Shown: positions 44,356-54,972 of the stretch, one piece after another | How positions within the stretch are numbered: the first letter of the stretch is position 1 | Layout: each line of letters opens with the position of its first letter | Source of the DNA: Amphibalanus amphitrite | Taxonomy: Eukaryota; Arthropoda; Thecostraca; Balanomorpha; Balanidae | Length of the DNA: 64,000 nucleotides | NCBI RefSeq assembly: GCF_019059575.1 | Contig: NW_024881570.1 | Coordinates: 248,001-312,000 of the forward strand | Reading direction: 5' to 3' | The notes under the pieces: generated by a model | The model's database searches: none | Seen by the model: the letters and a program-made list of their open reading frames with translations, nothing else | What the model was told of the DNA's origin: nothing | Made by a program: the position numbers and the translations under genes

Positions 44356-45117
44356 CACTGGCGGATCCAGGGGGGGGGGGCCACCGGGGCCATGGCCCCC
44401 CCAAAAGCCTGAAAGGGGGGGCCAACATATCTTTTGGCCCCCCCCAAAAACGCTTGGAGAAAAATTGAGAAAAATTAATGTGAGAAGGTTGCGTAGTAGA
44501 TACCTACTAGAATCAGCAGCGTGATTCAATAGCGTAGAGAAAGTCAGGGGCGCGGGAACTACTTTCAGACTGGGGGAGCACACCATAATAGAGATCAACC
44601 TAGGGTCCCCCAAATCTAGTTTTCTCACCGGTTTTAGGCCACTTATTTTTCATCCCTTGGCTTTTTCAACAAAAAAAAAGAAACAGTTGCAAAAAAGGAC
44701 GGTATTCCGTTTGAAAGTTGTGGGGGCACCGCCCCCACTGGCGGATTCAAGGGGGCCACCGGGGCCATGGGCCCAAAAAGCCTGAAAGAGGGGGCCAACA
44801 TATCTTTTGGCCCCCCAAAACGCTCGAAGAAAAATTAATGTGAGAAGGTTGTGTAGTAGATACTTACTAGAATCAGCAGCGTGATTCAATAGCGTAGAGA
44901 AACCCAGGGGCGCGGGAACTACTTTTAGACGGGGGGGGGGGGAAGGTCACACCATGATAGAGATCAACCTAGGATCCCCCAAATATAGTTTTCTCGACGG
45001 TTTTAGGCCACTTATTTTTCATCCCTTGGCTTTTTCAACAAAAAAGAAAACATTTGCAAAAAGGAGCGGTAGGTATTCTGTCTGAAAGTTGTGGGGGCAC
45101 CGCCCGCACGGCCCCAG
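44356..45117. repeat. Two tandem copies of a 380-bp CACTGGCGGATCCAGG unit
   Basis: Unit 1 begins at 44356 and unit 2 at 44736. Both contain CCTGAAAG...GGGGCCAACATATCTTTTGG, GTAGTAGATAC and TCATCCCTTGGCTTTTTCAAC. A third, partial unit is at about 45766-45870, and an inverted relative at 50290-50435. The units look like MITE arms duplicated in tandem. Confidence 0.8.
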
Positions 45118-46700
45118 AGTTGGGGGGGGGGGGGCAAGCTGCCACCACTGCCCCCTCCCCCCGGTTCCCGCGCCTATGGAGAAACTACCGGGTTTACTAG
45201 CTTCCTTCATAAAGTGTCGTCATGTCTTATCGTCACCCGAGAAGGTCTTATTGCATAAATATCGATTGAGCTGTCAAGTTAACAAACTTGCTGTGGCAGC
45301 CTGACCTGACATAACCCGGCAACTTTTCATTCACGGAATATGCGCAATAAATTTTTTAGGAAAACTCATTGAGTTTTCGTTGAAAAAAAAACTTGTTTTG
45401 TTTCGTAATTGTACAAGAAGCATATGAGGGACCTTTTTGTCCCTTCCTGCGAAACGGTAAAAGACTTATTTCGGTCACAGCTCAGGCCAATCTCTAAGGG
45501 TCAGTCGGGTCACTTATTTCTTAAAAGGGTCCTTACGGCATCCAAGGACCAATTCCGGCTTTTGAGTGCGCCAAATCAGCATTTGATGCTACGACAGATG
45601 TCGAAATCTGAATATATGTTACAGGCCGTATGAAAATTCGGTCCGTTTGCAAACGGCCTGGCCCAGTCAGGCCATATGAAACTACCTGAAAACACCGGCC
45701 GTTTGCAAACTATGACCTGAAATATCAGACCGTTTGAAAACGACCTAGTTAGTTTCGGCCTAGCGGATCCAGGGGGGCCACGGGGTCATGCCCCCAAGCC
45801 TGAAAGGGGAACAACATATATTTTTTGTCCCCAAAAACACTTAAGAAAAATGAATGTGAGAAGGGCGTAGGAGGTAGAGAGAAAATACCGTATCATTAAA
45901 AATCTGTGAGCTTGATAAAAGTGTTGGTCTTGTCTTCACCCAAGAAGTTCTTATTGCACACTTTAACCATGGATGAAAGAACCTTCATCCCCTGGTTCTC
46001 CTTCATCCATGCTTTAACTCTCGATCGACGTGTGAAGTTATCGTGTAAGGTATCATGAAGCCGATCGCGACGAAACTTTAGTACCCTCATGGTGACAAAG
46101 TCTGAAAATTTCATGACCCTGACCCAAGTGAACTTTGACTTGTGGCCTATTTCTCGAGACTGTTTGGCCATGTTGGAGGCCATGTTTGGCCGGAATAGCG
46201 ATTCGGCGTATGTCGGCTCACATTATCCGCGCTTTTATAGTCTTTTCGTGGTTTAAAACGCTCAAACATGTGATATGATGTTGCTCCCACGCATTAGGGC
46301 GGATGCCAATGTCACCTTACGGTCAAGTCAGGTCATTGACCTTTGATGACCTCGGTGCACTTTTCCGAGTTTAACATGTTTTTAGGATAGTTTCGTTTAG
46401 CTGATTTTGAATTTAGCATTTTGCAGCCATTTGAACATTTACGAAGTAGTTTTGATGCCTTCGTATCATGTTACGTAGCTGCCAGTGGTAGTGGACACCT
46501 GCTATACGGACGCCCATAAGTACTCCTACTGGTTGATCTGACCTGACCTGCCCCGACATGGTCTAAACGCATGAAGACATTATCTATGATCCAAACTAAC
46601 ATGAAATTTGTGATCAGCACAAAACAAAACGTATTACAGCCTTACTTTAGGAGGTTCTGACAGGTCCTGATTTTCCCGTCTTTTGGGTCTGTGACCTGAC
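45118..46700. other. Gene-free, repeat-derived spacer
   Basis: It contains a partial 380-bp unit (45766-45870), several GGCCGTTTGCAAAC phrases (45640-45760) and GGTCA motif clusters (46320-46350, 46540-46560). It may be a heavily decayed TTAA-type element. Confidence 0.4.
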
Positions 46701-46702
46701 CT

Positions 46703-46865
46703 GGGCGGTGTTTCACGGCACGCTGCCAGCCGCTGCCAGCGCTGATGGCACTTTTGGTTTCAATGGAGACATCAACAAGCCTATACCCACAACACTACCG
46801 AAGGCTGACCTTAGCTCGCGGAATGCGCTGTCAGCGGCTGTCAGCACGACCGTGAAACACCGCCC
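46703..46865. mobile_element. 163-bp MITE with GGGCGGTGTTTCACGG ends, copy 1
   Basis: Perfect inverted ends GGGCGGTGTTTCACGG / CCGTGAAACACCGCCC, followed inward by CGCTGCCAGC-type repeats. It is homologous along its length to 48534-48697 (shared GGTTTC.ATGGA.ACATCAACA and ACAACACTACC). GGGC...GTTTCAC termini suit the PIF/Harbinger group; the target duplication is not clear. Confidence 0.8.
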
Positions 46866-47193
46866 TGGAAGGTCAACCAATGACCAAGGACCTTAAAATC
46901 GGGTATCATCCGGCCCCCGCCGAAGTTAGTTGGTAGCACTGCTGCTCCACGGCGTACATTTCCTACCAGCCCATAGGGTTTACATGTTAAATGGCTTGTT
47001 TTCGGCGAGCGATATCTCGGTCAACCTTTGAAGGAATCAATGGTTCTTAGTCTCAAATGATAGATCGATGAATTTTCTTTCGACAATTCCTCTACCATTT
47101 TTCACGAAACCCAGCCGATCTTCTACGGCGTACAGGGTAAAGATTTCTCTGCACGCCAGCACCCGCGATCCGCCTCTCCGGTCATCTGCGCGC

Positions 47194-47268
47194 GGTCCTC
47201 GGTAGCGCAGTCGGTAGCGTATCGGACTACGGATCCGAGGGTCGTGAGTTCGAATCCTGGGAGCGCCG
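47194..47268 (+). tRNA. tRNA-Arg(ACG)-like sequence, probably a pseudogene
   Basis: A tRNA-like core is visible: D-arm TAGCGCAGTCGGTAGCG, anticodon stem TCGGA/TCCGA around CTACGGA (anticodon ACG), variable region, and the B-box-like GAGTTCGAATCC. However the acceptor strands and T-stem (GTGAG against CCTGG) do not pair properly. It may be a tRNA pseudogene or the head of a tRNA-derived SINE. No intron is visible and no CCA is encoded. Confidence 0.5.
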
Positions 47269-47269
47269 T

Positions 47270-48513
47270 ATGATTTCGGCTAGAATTGAATGATGTAGAA
47301 TCTTGAATGTTTGCGTAATCAATTATTAATAGCTAATTGAATGTGTCTGCGCACTAATCGGCCCCTAAACCTGTTATTTAAGAAATTTAAGAAATGAATG
47401 TCACGTGCGCGTCACGACTGCCGCATATTTACGTCTGGACAACGAGTTGCGTTGGAGAGGCCGGAAATAGTGGCGATTTCTGGACCGCAAGAATGGACCG
47501 TCATTGGAATGATTCTTTTTCAAACCGTGCACTGTTTTTAGCCGGAATTTAATAGTTACTACAAAATATTTTTGTCATTACATTTGGCTAAGAATGAATG
47601 CCATCAGGGAAGGTTTTACTGCCGCTGCATTTTGTCCAGAAACATATAGTGCCGTTATATTGCAGTTTTTGCGCTTTTGTTACAAAATATGAAGCGAACA
47701 TGCATCAGGCTCTCGTCCATCCACTAAGAAGTTATTAAATATTTTGTTTTGTGTATTCCAAGAGGAGAGGAAACTATTTTATTTGTGCCTTCATTGAGAA
47801 TTGAAGATCGATCATTAAATTTTCAAGGCAGTTAATCAATCAAACCAAGCATTTAGTCATTCTCGTATAGCAGTGGCTATAAGAAGAAAAGGTTGATAAA
47901 TACTGAAGTTCAGTCATCTTACTTCAACTTGGCAGCAAGATCCCAGAGGATAAAGGATATAAAAAGTATACCTATCCTGTAAATCAAAGCATTTTGGTGC
48001 CTGCAAAGGCTTGCGTTATTTGTGGTGTGCTCGCGGAGTGAGGCTTTGGGCGTTTTTGTTGTGTTTATGTGGAGATTGAATATAACTGTGACCCTGTGTT
48101 TGTTTGTGTATTTACTACAGTCAAACATCACATTCACATAAAATACTCACCTAGCTCATAGGTGTACCCTGCAGAATTTGTACTTGTTGATGTCTGGAGC
48201 ATGAACAAAGCACTAAAGTATCTCAATTATCATTTCCCACATTTTCTGAGCATCTAACATGGCAATACAGCAGTGCAGAGCAGCTTCAGAGAAGAAACAC
48301 TTTCAATGCACAGACTGACACCAGCCACCCAATGAGCCAGTTCCTCATTTGGCTGTTTCCATGGATGCGGCTTGGCAAAGGTGAGCTAACTTGGCAACGG
48401 CTTGACGCGAGCTGTTTTTAAGTTGTTAGCAGGTAAGATTGAGTCATGGTGAGTATCTATCATATAACTGGGTGCTTCTGCTATGAGTAGATTGCAAATA
48501 TGTGTGATGATTG
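47270..48513. other. Gene-free spacer
   Basis: AT-rich; nothing recognised. Confidence 0.4.
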
Positions 48514-48533
48514 AGGTTAGGTTAGGTTAGTCA

Positions 48534-48697
48534 GGGCCCTGTTTCACCAGTGATAGCAGCACGCTGCTTATACACGTGTCAAATTGGGTTTCCATGGAAA
48601 CATCAACAGGCCCATTGCTCCAACACTACCACAAGTGTGACGTCAGTTCGTGCAATTGGATAGCAGCGTGGTAGCAGCATCCCGTGAAACACCGCCC
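48534..48697. mobile_element. 164-bp MITE with GGGCCCTGTTTCACC ends, copy 2
   Basis: The ends GGGCCCTGTTTCACC and GTGAAACACCGCCC continue inward as GCAGCACGCTGC / GCAGCGTGGTAGCAGC. Same length and matching blocks as 46703-46865. It sits directly after three GGTTA units (48514-48530). Confidence 0.78.
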
Positions 48698-50289
48698 TGG
48701 TCACATTTTTTATGGACACCTGGCAAATTAACTAAAAACTAGCATAACCTAATCTAACCTGACCAAACTAAACCTACACAACTACTAACTATAGGCACTA
48801 AGCACCTAAGTTCTTGTGCCTACATCTCATACCAACTCAAAATAAAGTTCCTTGCTGGAAGATAACCCTCCAGTACATTTTATAACATCCCTGTGAAGAA
48901 GACTAATACTTCTAAATCCTGAGTCACACTTCTGGCCATCCACAGAAAGAAGCGCTGAGAGCTTTGCTATTGTATATTGGACCAAAGATCATTGTCACGA
49001 ATGACTATTAACACGTATTATATGATCATATCGTTGCATGGCTTGTCACATTCACAATTTTACTGAAATCCTTTTTCAAGAAATGCAAAGTTTCATTTGC
49101 CAGACACTTGAGTAATGCACATTACCATCTGCATAGCAAAGTAAAGCTGCCTGAGTTCGCTCATTCTAGATTTTTTCACTTCATAGTCAGCGCTTCATAG
49201 TTATAATCTTGCTGTTATAAGTTATAATTAATTATTCATCCCAATACATCAATAGACAATATGCAATCATCATCAGCAAACATTTTCTGGCTTGATACTG
49301 CTCGGCGTACTCTTCAGTATTGATCTCCTGCAATAATATGGCTTGTTTTTAGCCAATAAGCTCTTTTAATTTTACTTTTATTGCTGATAAGTGAGCCAGA
49401 TCAACCTGCGTTTATCAACCAACATTTCATAACTTCAACTTGATCTTGCTCAGGACGATCAGGACCTCTCTTAGCCTCCTCCTGGATACTTGGGATTGTT
49501 TTCAGTCAACATGCTTCTTTAATATGCTATAAGTCAATCACAAGAGATTTAAGACATCCAACAAAACGTACACGAGTACACGAGTACGAAAACCTCCAGA
49601 TGAACTCGAAAAAGGCCTTGGAACAGAGCCAAGTGGTGCTCCGTTTGTTTGTTTACAATAATAGTAGTACTGATGTATTGTTTTAGGACTCTAACGTTCG
49701 GCTTATAAAAATTGAAACATTTTTACAAAATCTGTAAGGCAAGTAATATTTCTCTGAAAGAACTAAAATATTCAAAAGCCAAACACTATGAAATACAGGA
49801 ATCGGAGCGAAAAAGTAACCCAAAAAACCAGCCTAATCACCGACTCCTAAAACTGCGACAAAATCAGCACTTTTCCCCGCAACTCGTTGTCCAGACGTAA
49901 ATATGCACGACTGCCAACCATAAGCGCTACCATATTCTAGTTTGAACTAACTTTTTGCTAGTCCCGACCACATATAGTAGGTTTTCTAGTAGTTATACTA
50001 GAAATTCCTACCAAAGTTCGTCCTACCCTTCACTCAATATACCCTGGGTATCATCGGCTTCGTCTCGTCACTCACGGGCAACACGCCTGTTTTTTTTTTC
50101 GCGAGCTCTAGCTTAATCAGGGGCCGAACGGCAGGGGGTCCAACCGACACCTCCCAGCCCGCGAAGGCTGCGCCACGCACCGACCCGGAGCGGGCTAATT
50201 GGTCGACAAAAGCAATTTGAAGTGTTTTCAAAGTAATATTTAGGCTCGGGTTGGGTGGGCTACCATTTCTATTTTTTTATTTTTAGTTT
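48698..50289. other. Gene-free spacer
   Basis: AT-rich; small frames only (49712-49900, 50034-50231) without recognisable features. Confidence 0.4.
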
Positions 50290-50930
50290 AAAAAAAAATA
50301 TCGTTTCAGGGCTGTGACGAAAAAATAAGTGGCCTAAATCCGATGAGAAAACAGGATTTGGGGGTACCCTAGGTTTGGTTACTTGCAGGAGTTGGCCCCC
50401 CCCCCAAAAACGCAAGTCTGGATCCGCCAGTGGGGGCGGATCCAGAAAATCTCCAAGGGAGGGGCCATTAGAAACCAGGAGGCCCCCCCCATAATTCCAC
50501 CTGTTGGAGGCCCCATCTTCCCACTTGTTGGGCCCCCCCCCAAAAAAACTGCGTCTATTGAGCTTATCTAGCTGTTCAGGCAACATCTCAACATCTGTGC
50601 AGGCTTGGAGGCCCTCTGTGCAGGTTAGGAGGCCCTGTAAAAGTGGTCATCTCTGTGAGTATAAGAGACCTCCAAGTTATGAAAAGCTTTACCAATCTTC
50701 TAACAAAGAAGTCTTCTCAGCTAGTCTTCTAAGAAATAACTAAGTGGGTAGGTTAAAAAAAAAAAACTCATCGGATTTCGGCCACTTTATTTTCAGGAGG
50801 CTCCCTTTTCAGCTTTTTAACTTTTTAACTTTTTATTTTATTTTTGAAAAAAAATCGGCCAAGGGGGGGGCCATGGCCCCCATGGCCCCCCCCTTGTATC
50901 CGCGCCTGTACTGGTGATACATTTCACCAG
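50290..50930. mobile_element. Arms of CAGTGGCGGATCC-type MITEs plus AGGAGGCCCC repeats
   Basis: 50290-50435 is the inverse of the 380-bp unit at 44356 and ends in GGATCCGCCAGTG. The following block (CGGATCCAGAAAATC ... CCTTGTATCCGCGCCTG, to about 50929) carries AGGAGGCCCCCC units like those at 40800. The two abut; no duplication was fixed. Confidence 0.5.
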
Positions 50931-50960
50931 ACTTCACCAGTAGTGGCTTCACCAGGCTCA

Positions 50961-51167
50961 GGGGCGTCGCCGACGGGGAGGTCGCGGGGGTCGCGACCCC
51001 CCACTCGTGAGAACCGGGGGTCGACCCCCCCCCCCCACTTCTGGCGATGCTGAGTGAGCTATCATGTCAGTGTAGTTGGCGTCACCAACATCAACAAATA
51101 CAACGTCAGATTCAGCATCGCTTCAAGAGCTCCCTAGTCCCTATTGCTTATAGGTCAATATCGAGAA
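50961..51167. repeat. Inverted copy of the CAGGGGCGTCGCCGACG repeat
   Basis: Matches 2800-3006 in reverse complement with the same limits. It seems to replace the left end of the TTAA-type element that follows. Confidence 0.6.
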
Positions 51168-52673
51168 CGAAGCAAGATAGCGACAAGCGGTAAACGGCAT
51201 CGGATACGCACGGACAAGGTCTACAATTTTAACAAAGGTCATTTTCAGGTCAGGTCAAAGATGACGTCACAGGGGTCGAAAAAGTCAAAATGGCGGCGCT
51301 AGATATGGAGGGAGTTTTTCTCGAATAACTTTCGAATTAGTCAAGATAGGAACAAACTAAGGGCATCATCGTGATCCTCTCGTCAATCCGCATCGAATGA
51401 TTTATATGTTGACCTCGAAAGGTCAAGGTCAAAGGTTGACCTCAGGTCACGTGATCTCGAGGTCATCATGTATATCATTCGATGCGTCTTGACGAGCTGA
51501 ACACAATGAGACCATCCGCGCGGCTGTATCTTGTTCCTGTACGGTGTTATTGGCAAAAAAAACCTTTGGTGACCTTTGATGACGTCACATGACAGAGCTG
51601 CCCAACAGCAAAGCAGACCTCAAGGTAGTGAAGGTTGATCGTATATGAAGTCATGTATGGTATATGGGGCCATTCCGACCCGTTTTAGTGGTAAAAACAG
51701 GGAGTTGATTTTTCCCTCATTGACTTATAAATGGGAAGGTCGCAAAATTGACCTGACCTTAGGTCACCGATATCAAAATTCCGAGATATACAAATTGTAT
51801 CTACTAATAATCTAATAACATCCTGCGACTTTCAAAGGCCTCCGACATCTACTGTAGCTCTGGCACGGTGACAAATTTGCAAAAAAGTGACTTGAGGTTG
51901 GGTCATTCAAAGTGACCTGGTGACCTGACCTTGAAAGTTAGGAGATTCAAACTTGCATACCATGTGTAAAATTGATGAGAGAATAGTCGTACGAAATTTC
52001 GCGGCGCTACGCGCCGCGGTTTTCCCGCTACCGTAAAGTGGGTCTATTTGAAACGGATTTTACAGTTTTTGGCCTCTCCCTTTAAGGCGGTTCATATTTC
52101 TTATAGCATGTAAATTGCAAAAATGTAGTTTCCTGTGAGCTCTTTCATATAGGTGCATTTTGCTTCAGCTAGTGATAATAATTAAGGATATTTTGTTAGT
52201 TAAAGCCTGTCTCAAATATATAGGGTGGGGCTATTTGAGACAGTTTTAGCTACGAAGAAATTGAAGAAAATTGGTCACGCTAGAGATAATTTTTTAAACG
52301 CCACGCGATTGGAAATTAAATTTTGATCATTCTGGCAAAAATTATTTTTGCAAGGACAGTTATATTTCCTTTGTATTCAATCTTTTCCTTTTTCGTAGGA
52401 TGCTTCATTTCGGTAGGTTATAAAATTGCATCACTATATGCTAAGGCTAGCATAATATGATGTGACCCTTAACTTTCAAAATGACAGGATGATCATTAAG
52501 GACCATTTCAAAGTCAACGACAGTAAAATTTTGGAAGAAAGTTTTCGTATATAACCCTGGTGGCGTGAAAACAGATATACTGAAAGTCGGTGGGGCTATT
52601 TGAGACAGGCTCGCTATACCTTATGAAGCACACTGTAATGAATCAAACGAGCTAAAAATCTTTCCCAAAACAT

Positions 52674-53865
52674 TTAACCCGCGCCCTGCTGGGGGGGGGG
52701 TGTTTGAACACCCCCCTTGTGGTTTTTCGCAAATATCTCAAAAACGGCGGCGCGGAGCGCCGCCGTTTTTGGTACACCTTATCATACATCAATTCTACAC
52801 ATGTTGTGAAAATTTCAGACCAATGTCATTCAAGGTCAGGTCACCAGGTCACTTGAAGTGACCTCACCTCATAAAAACTTTCAATGTCTGTCATAGCTAC
52901 ACCGAGTGACCGATCGCTTTGAAACTTTCAGCGATTGCTAAGGGCAATAGCATGTACAAAATGTTTATCTCAGAATTTTGATATCGATGACCTAAGGTCA
53001 GGTCAATTTTGCGACCTCGTCATTATAAGTCAATGGGAGAAAATTGAAATGCGCCTCTTTTGGATGCAAGACATTATAAACACTCCCAAACACCGAATTA
53101 CAAGTGTTTTAGACACACTGAACATGAAAATGGTGTCCGTGACCCTTGTTTATGCCCTGAGGTCATCTTAGGTCACGAATGGTATCTAACAGTTTTTCGC
53201 AAATAACTTTTGATAGAGGCATGCTAGAGCGATGAAAACGCCTTAGATGTGTTCGGCTCGACGATACGGATCGACTGATATGCAACATGACCCTTTCCGG
53301 TCAGGTCATGACCTTGACCTGAGGTCAAATTTTAAAGTTGACCTTTCAATGTCAATTTATAGTTCATTCGATGCGTCTTGACGAGAGGAACACGATGCCG
53401 GTAAAAGTAAGCTCGTACAAGGCTGGGGTCAAAAGTTATTGCAGAAAACTGTTTCCGAAAAATCGGCTATTTTTGCAGTTTTTGCCCCCTGCAGGCAAAA
53501 CCGTTGACGTTAGGTCAAATCTGAGAGAATTACTAAGAAAGGGCGTTAATAGGGCTATCGAATGCGCTTTTCCGCGGCGCTGTAGCTCTATTGGTTCCCG
53601 AGTTATGCGTTGGCTTCTTGGAAATTTTCGACATTCGACCTGGAAATCGGCGAAATTTTGCCTTCAATGACCTCTGGTGACCTGACCTTTGACCTGACCA
53701 AAAAATTGACCGAAGTGATTTCGTCATTATTTTTTACGCTCTTTCGAACACCGCCTTCCGCGTATCGCTACGTGGCCCAGGAGCCGAGTTACAAGGGGGG
53801 GGTGTTCAAACACCCCCCCCCAGCAGGGCGTGGAAATCCAGGACCCCCAGCCGGGCGCGGGTTAA
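52674..53865 (-). mobile_element. TTAA-flanked element, group A, second good copy
   Basis: TTAA at 52674-52677 and 53862-53865. This is the inverted counterpart of 4809-6002: short end CCCGCGCCCTGCTGGGG, GC hairpin (about 52740-52770), DR1 in inverse form (TGACCTTTGACCT, 53683-53695) and long end with a doubled GCCCTGCTGG-type motif. The close match suggests both moved recently. Confidence 0.88.
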
Positions 53866-54112
53866 GCTGCAGGTAGGGGTCCTTTTCGAGCAACTTAAAT
53901 TGTGCGTTTTTCTGTATTTCGTATTCTATGCCAAATTTCTTTCAAAACTTTTCGAAATTTTCAAAAATGTTATTCAGGTCATTCACTGTTCAATTCCACA
54001 TCAGCCTAAGCAAAAATGACGAAAAAATATCAAACGGTTTTCATTTTACAGCGGTTTTACTAAACCACTACCTTACTGTCTCAAATAGCCCCACTGTCTC
54101 AAATAGCCCCAC

Positions 54113-54797
54113 TGTTCCCGCCGTTACGGGTTGTTTAGGTTTTGTTATGCAAGAGCCTGAGTGAGGGCTGCTTTGTCTAAACGACTGCATTTGCTATTTT
54201 CAGGTGACCGCCCCAGACGATTTGTCATGATATGTGACGCATGTTGAACGGCATCAGAGCTGTCCTGATCGGGGCGCAGTGAAGTACGGTTTGCTGAACA
54301 GTGATTGCCACTTGGACCGATACTGAAGCCGAAATATTATTGCTGGCTATACTGACGGTGCAGTTGGCTGTATCACCATACTGAGTCACTGACATTTGTA
54401 CTAAAGTCGCCTATCGTCCCGGACGAAGTGAGTAGCCATACACTGACACAAATCGTGTAATGCTTATTCGCTCTGTCATAAATGCATATTCGTTTGTCTC
54501 ACAGTGCCAGCTGGCTACCTATCTGAAATTGTCTCTTGCGGACTGATTAAGAAATAATTTTCGTTGTTAAATTGTCAGTTTATTGGGTATGTGCAGCTCA
54601 CGTGTTGTTGTGGCTGTTCCCCCCAGTGACCTTGGGCGAATCGTAAGCTGCATTGAGTTAATTGTCTTTTGTATGTGTTTTCACAGTTTTCTACGGTCAT
54701 CACGGTCCACACTGATCGCTGCAAGGTGTCACTACTGAATGATCCCAATACATACTGACCGACTAACACTTTGTAGTAAAAACCGGTGGCCAGATCA
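54113..54797 (+). repeat. 5' LTR of the BEL/Pao element
   Basis: 685 bases, TGTTCCCGCC to GGCCAGATCA. Confidence 0.95.
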
Positions 54798-54972
54798 GTA
54801 GAAAATTCCATTAGGACGATTGGCCACAGTAGATAAGTTTCTGAGGTTTTTCATGGGACAGTATAGACCCTACTGATACACTTTTTCTTCAAGGAGACTA
54901 ACAATATTAACTGAGATATCCTGTATTATAGAATGTCCTAATTTCCTACAGTTGACAAATCTTGACAACTTC

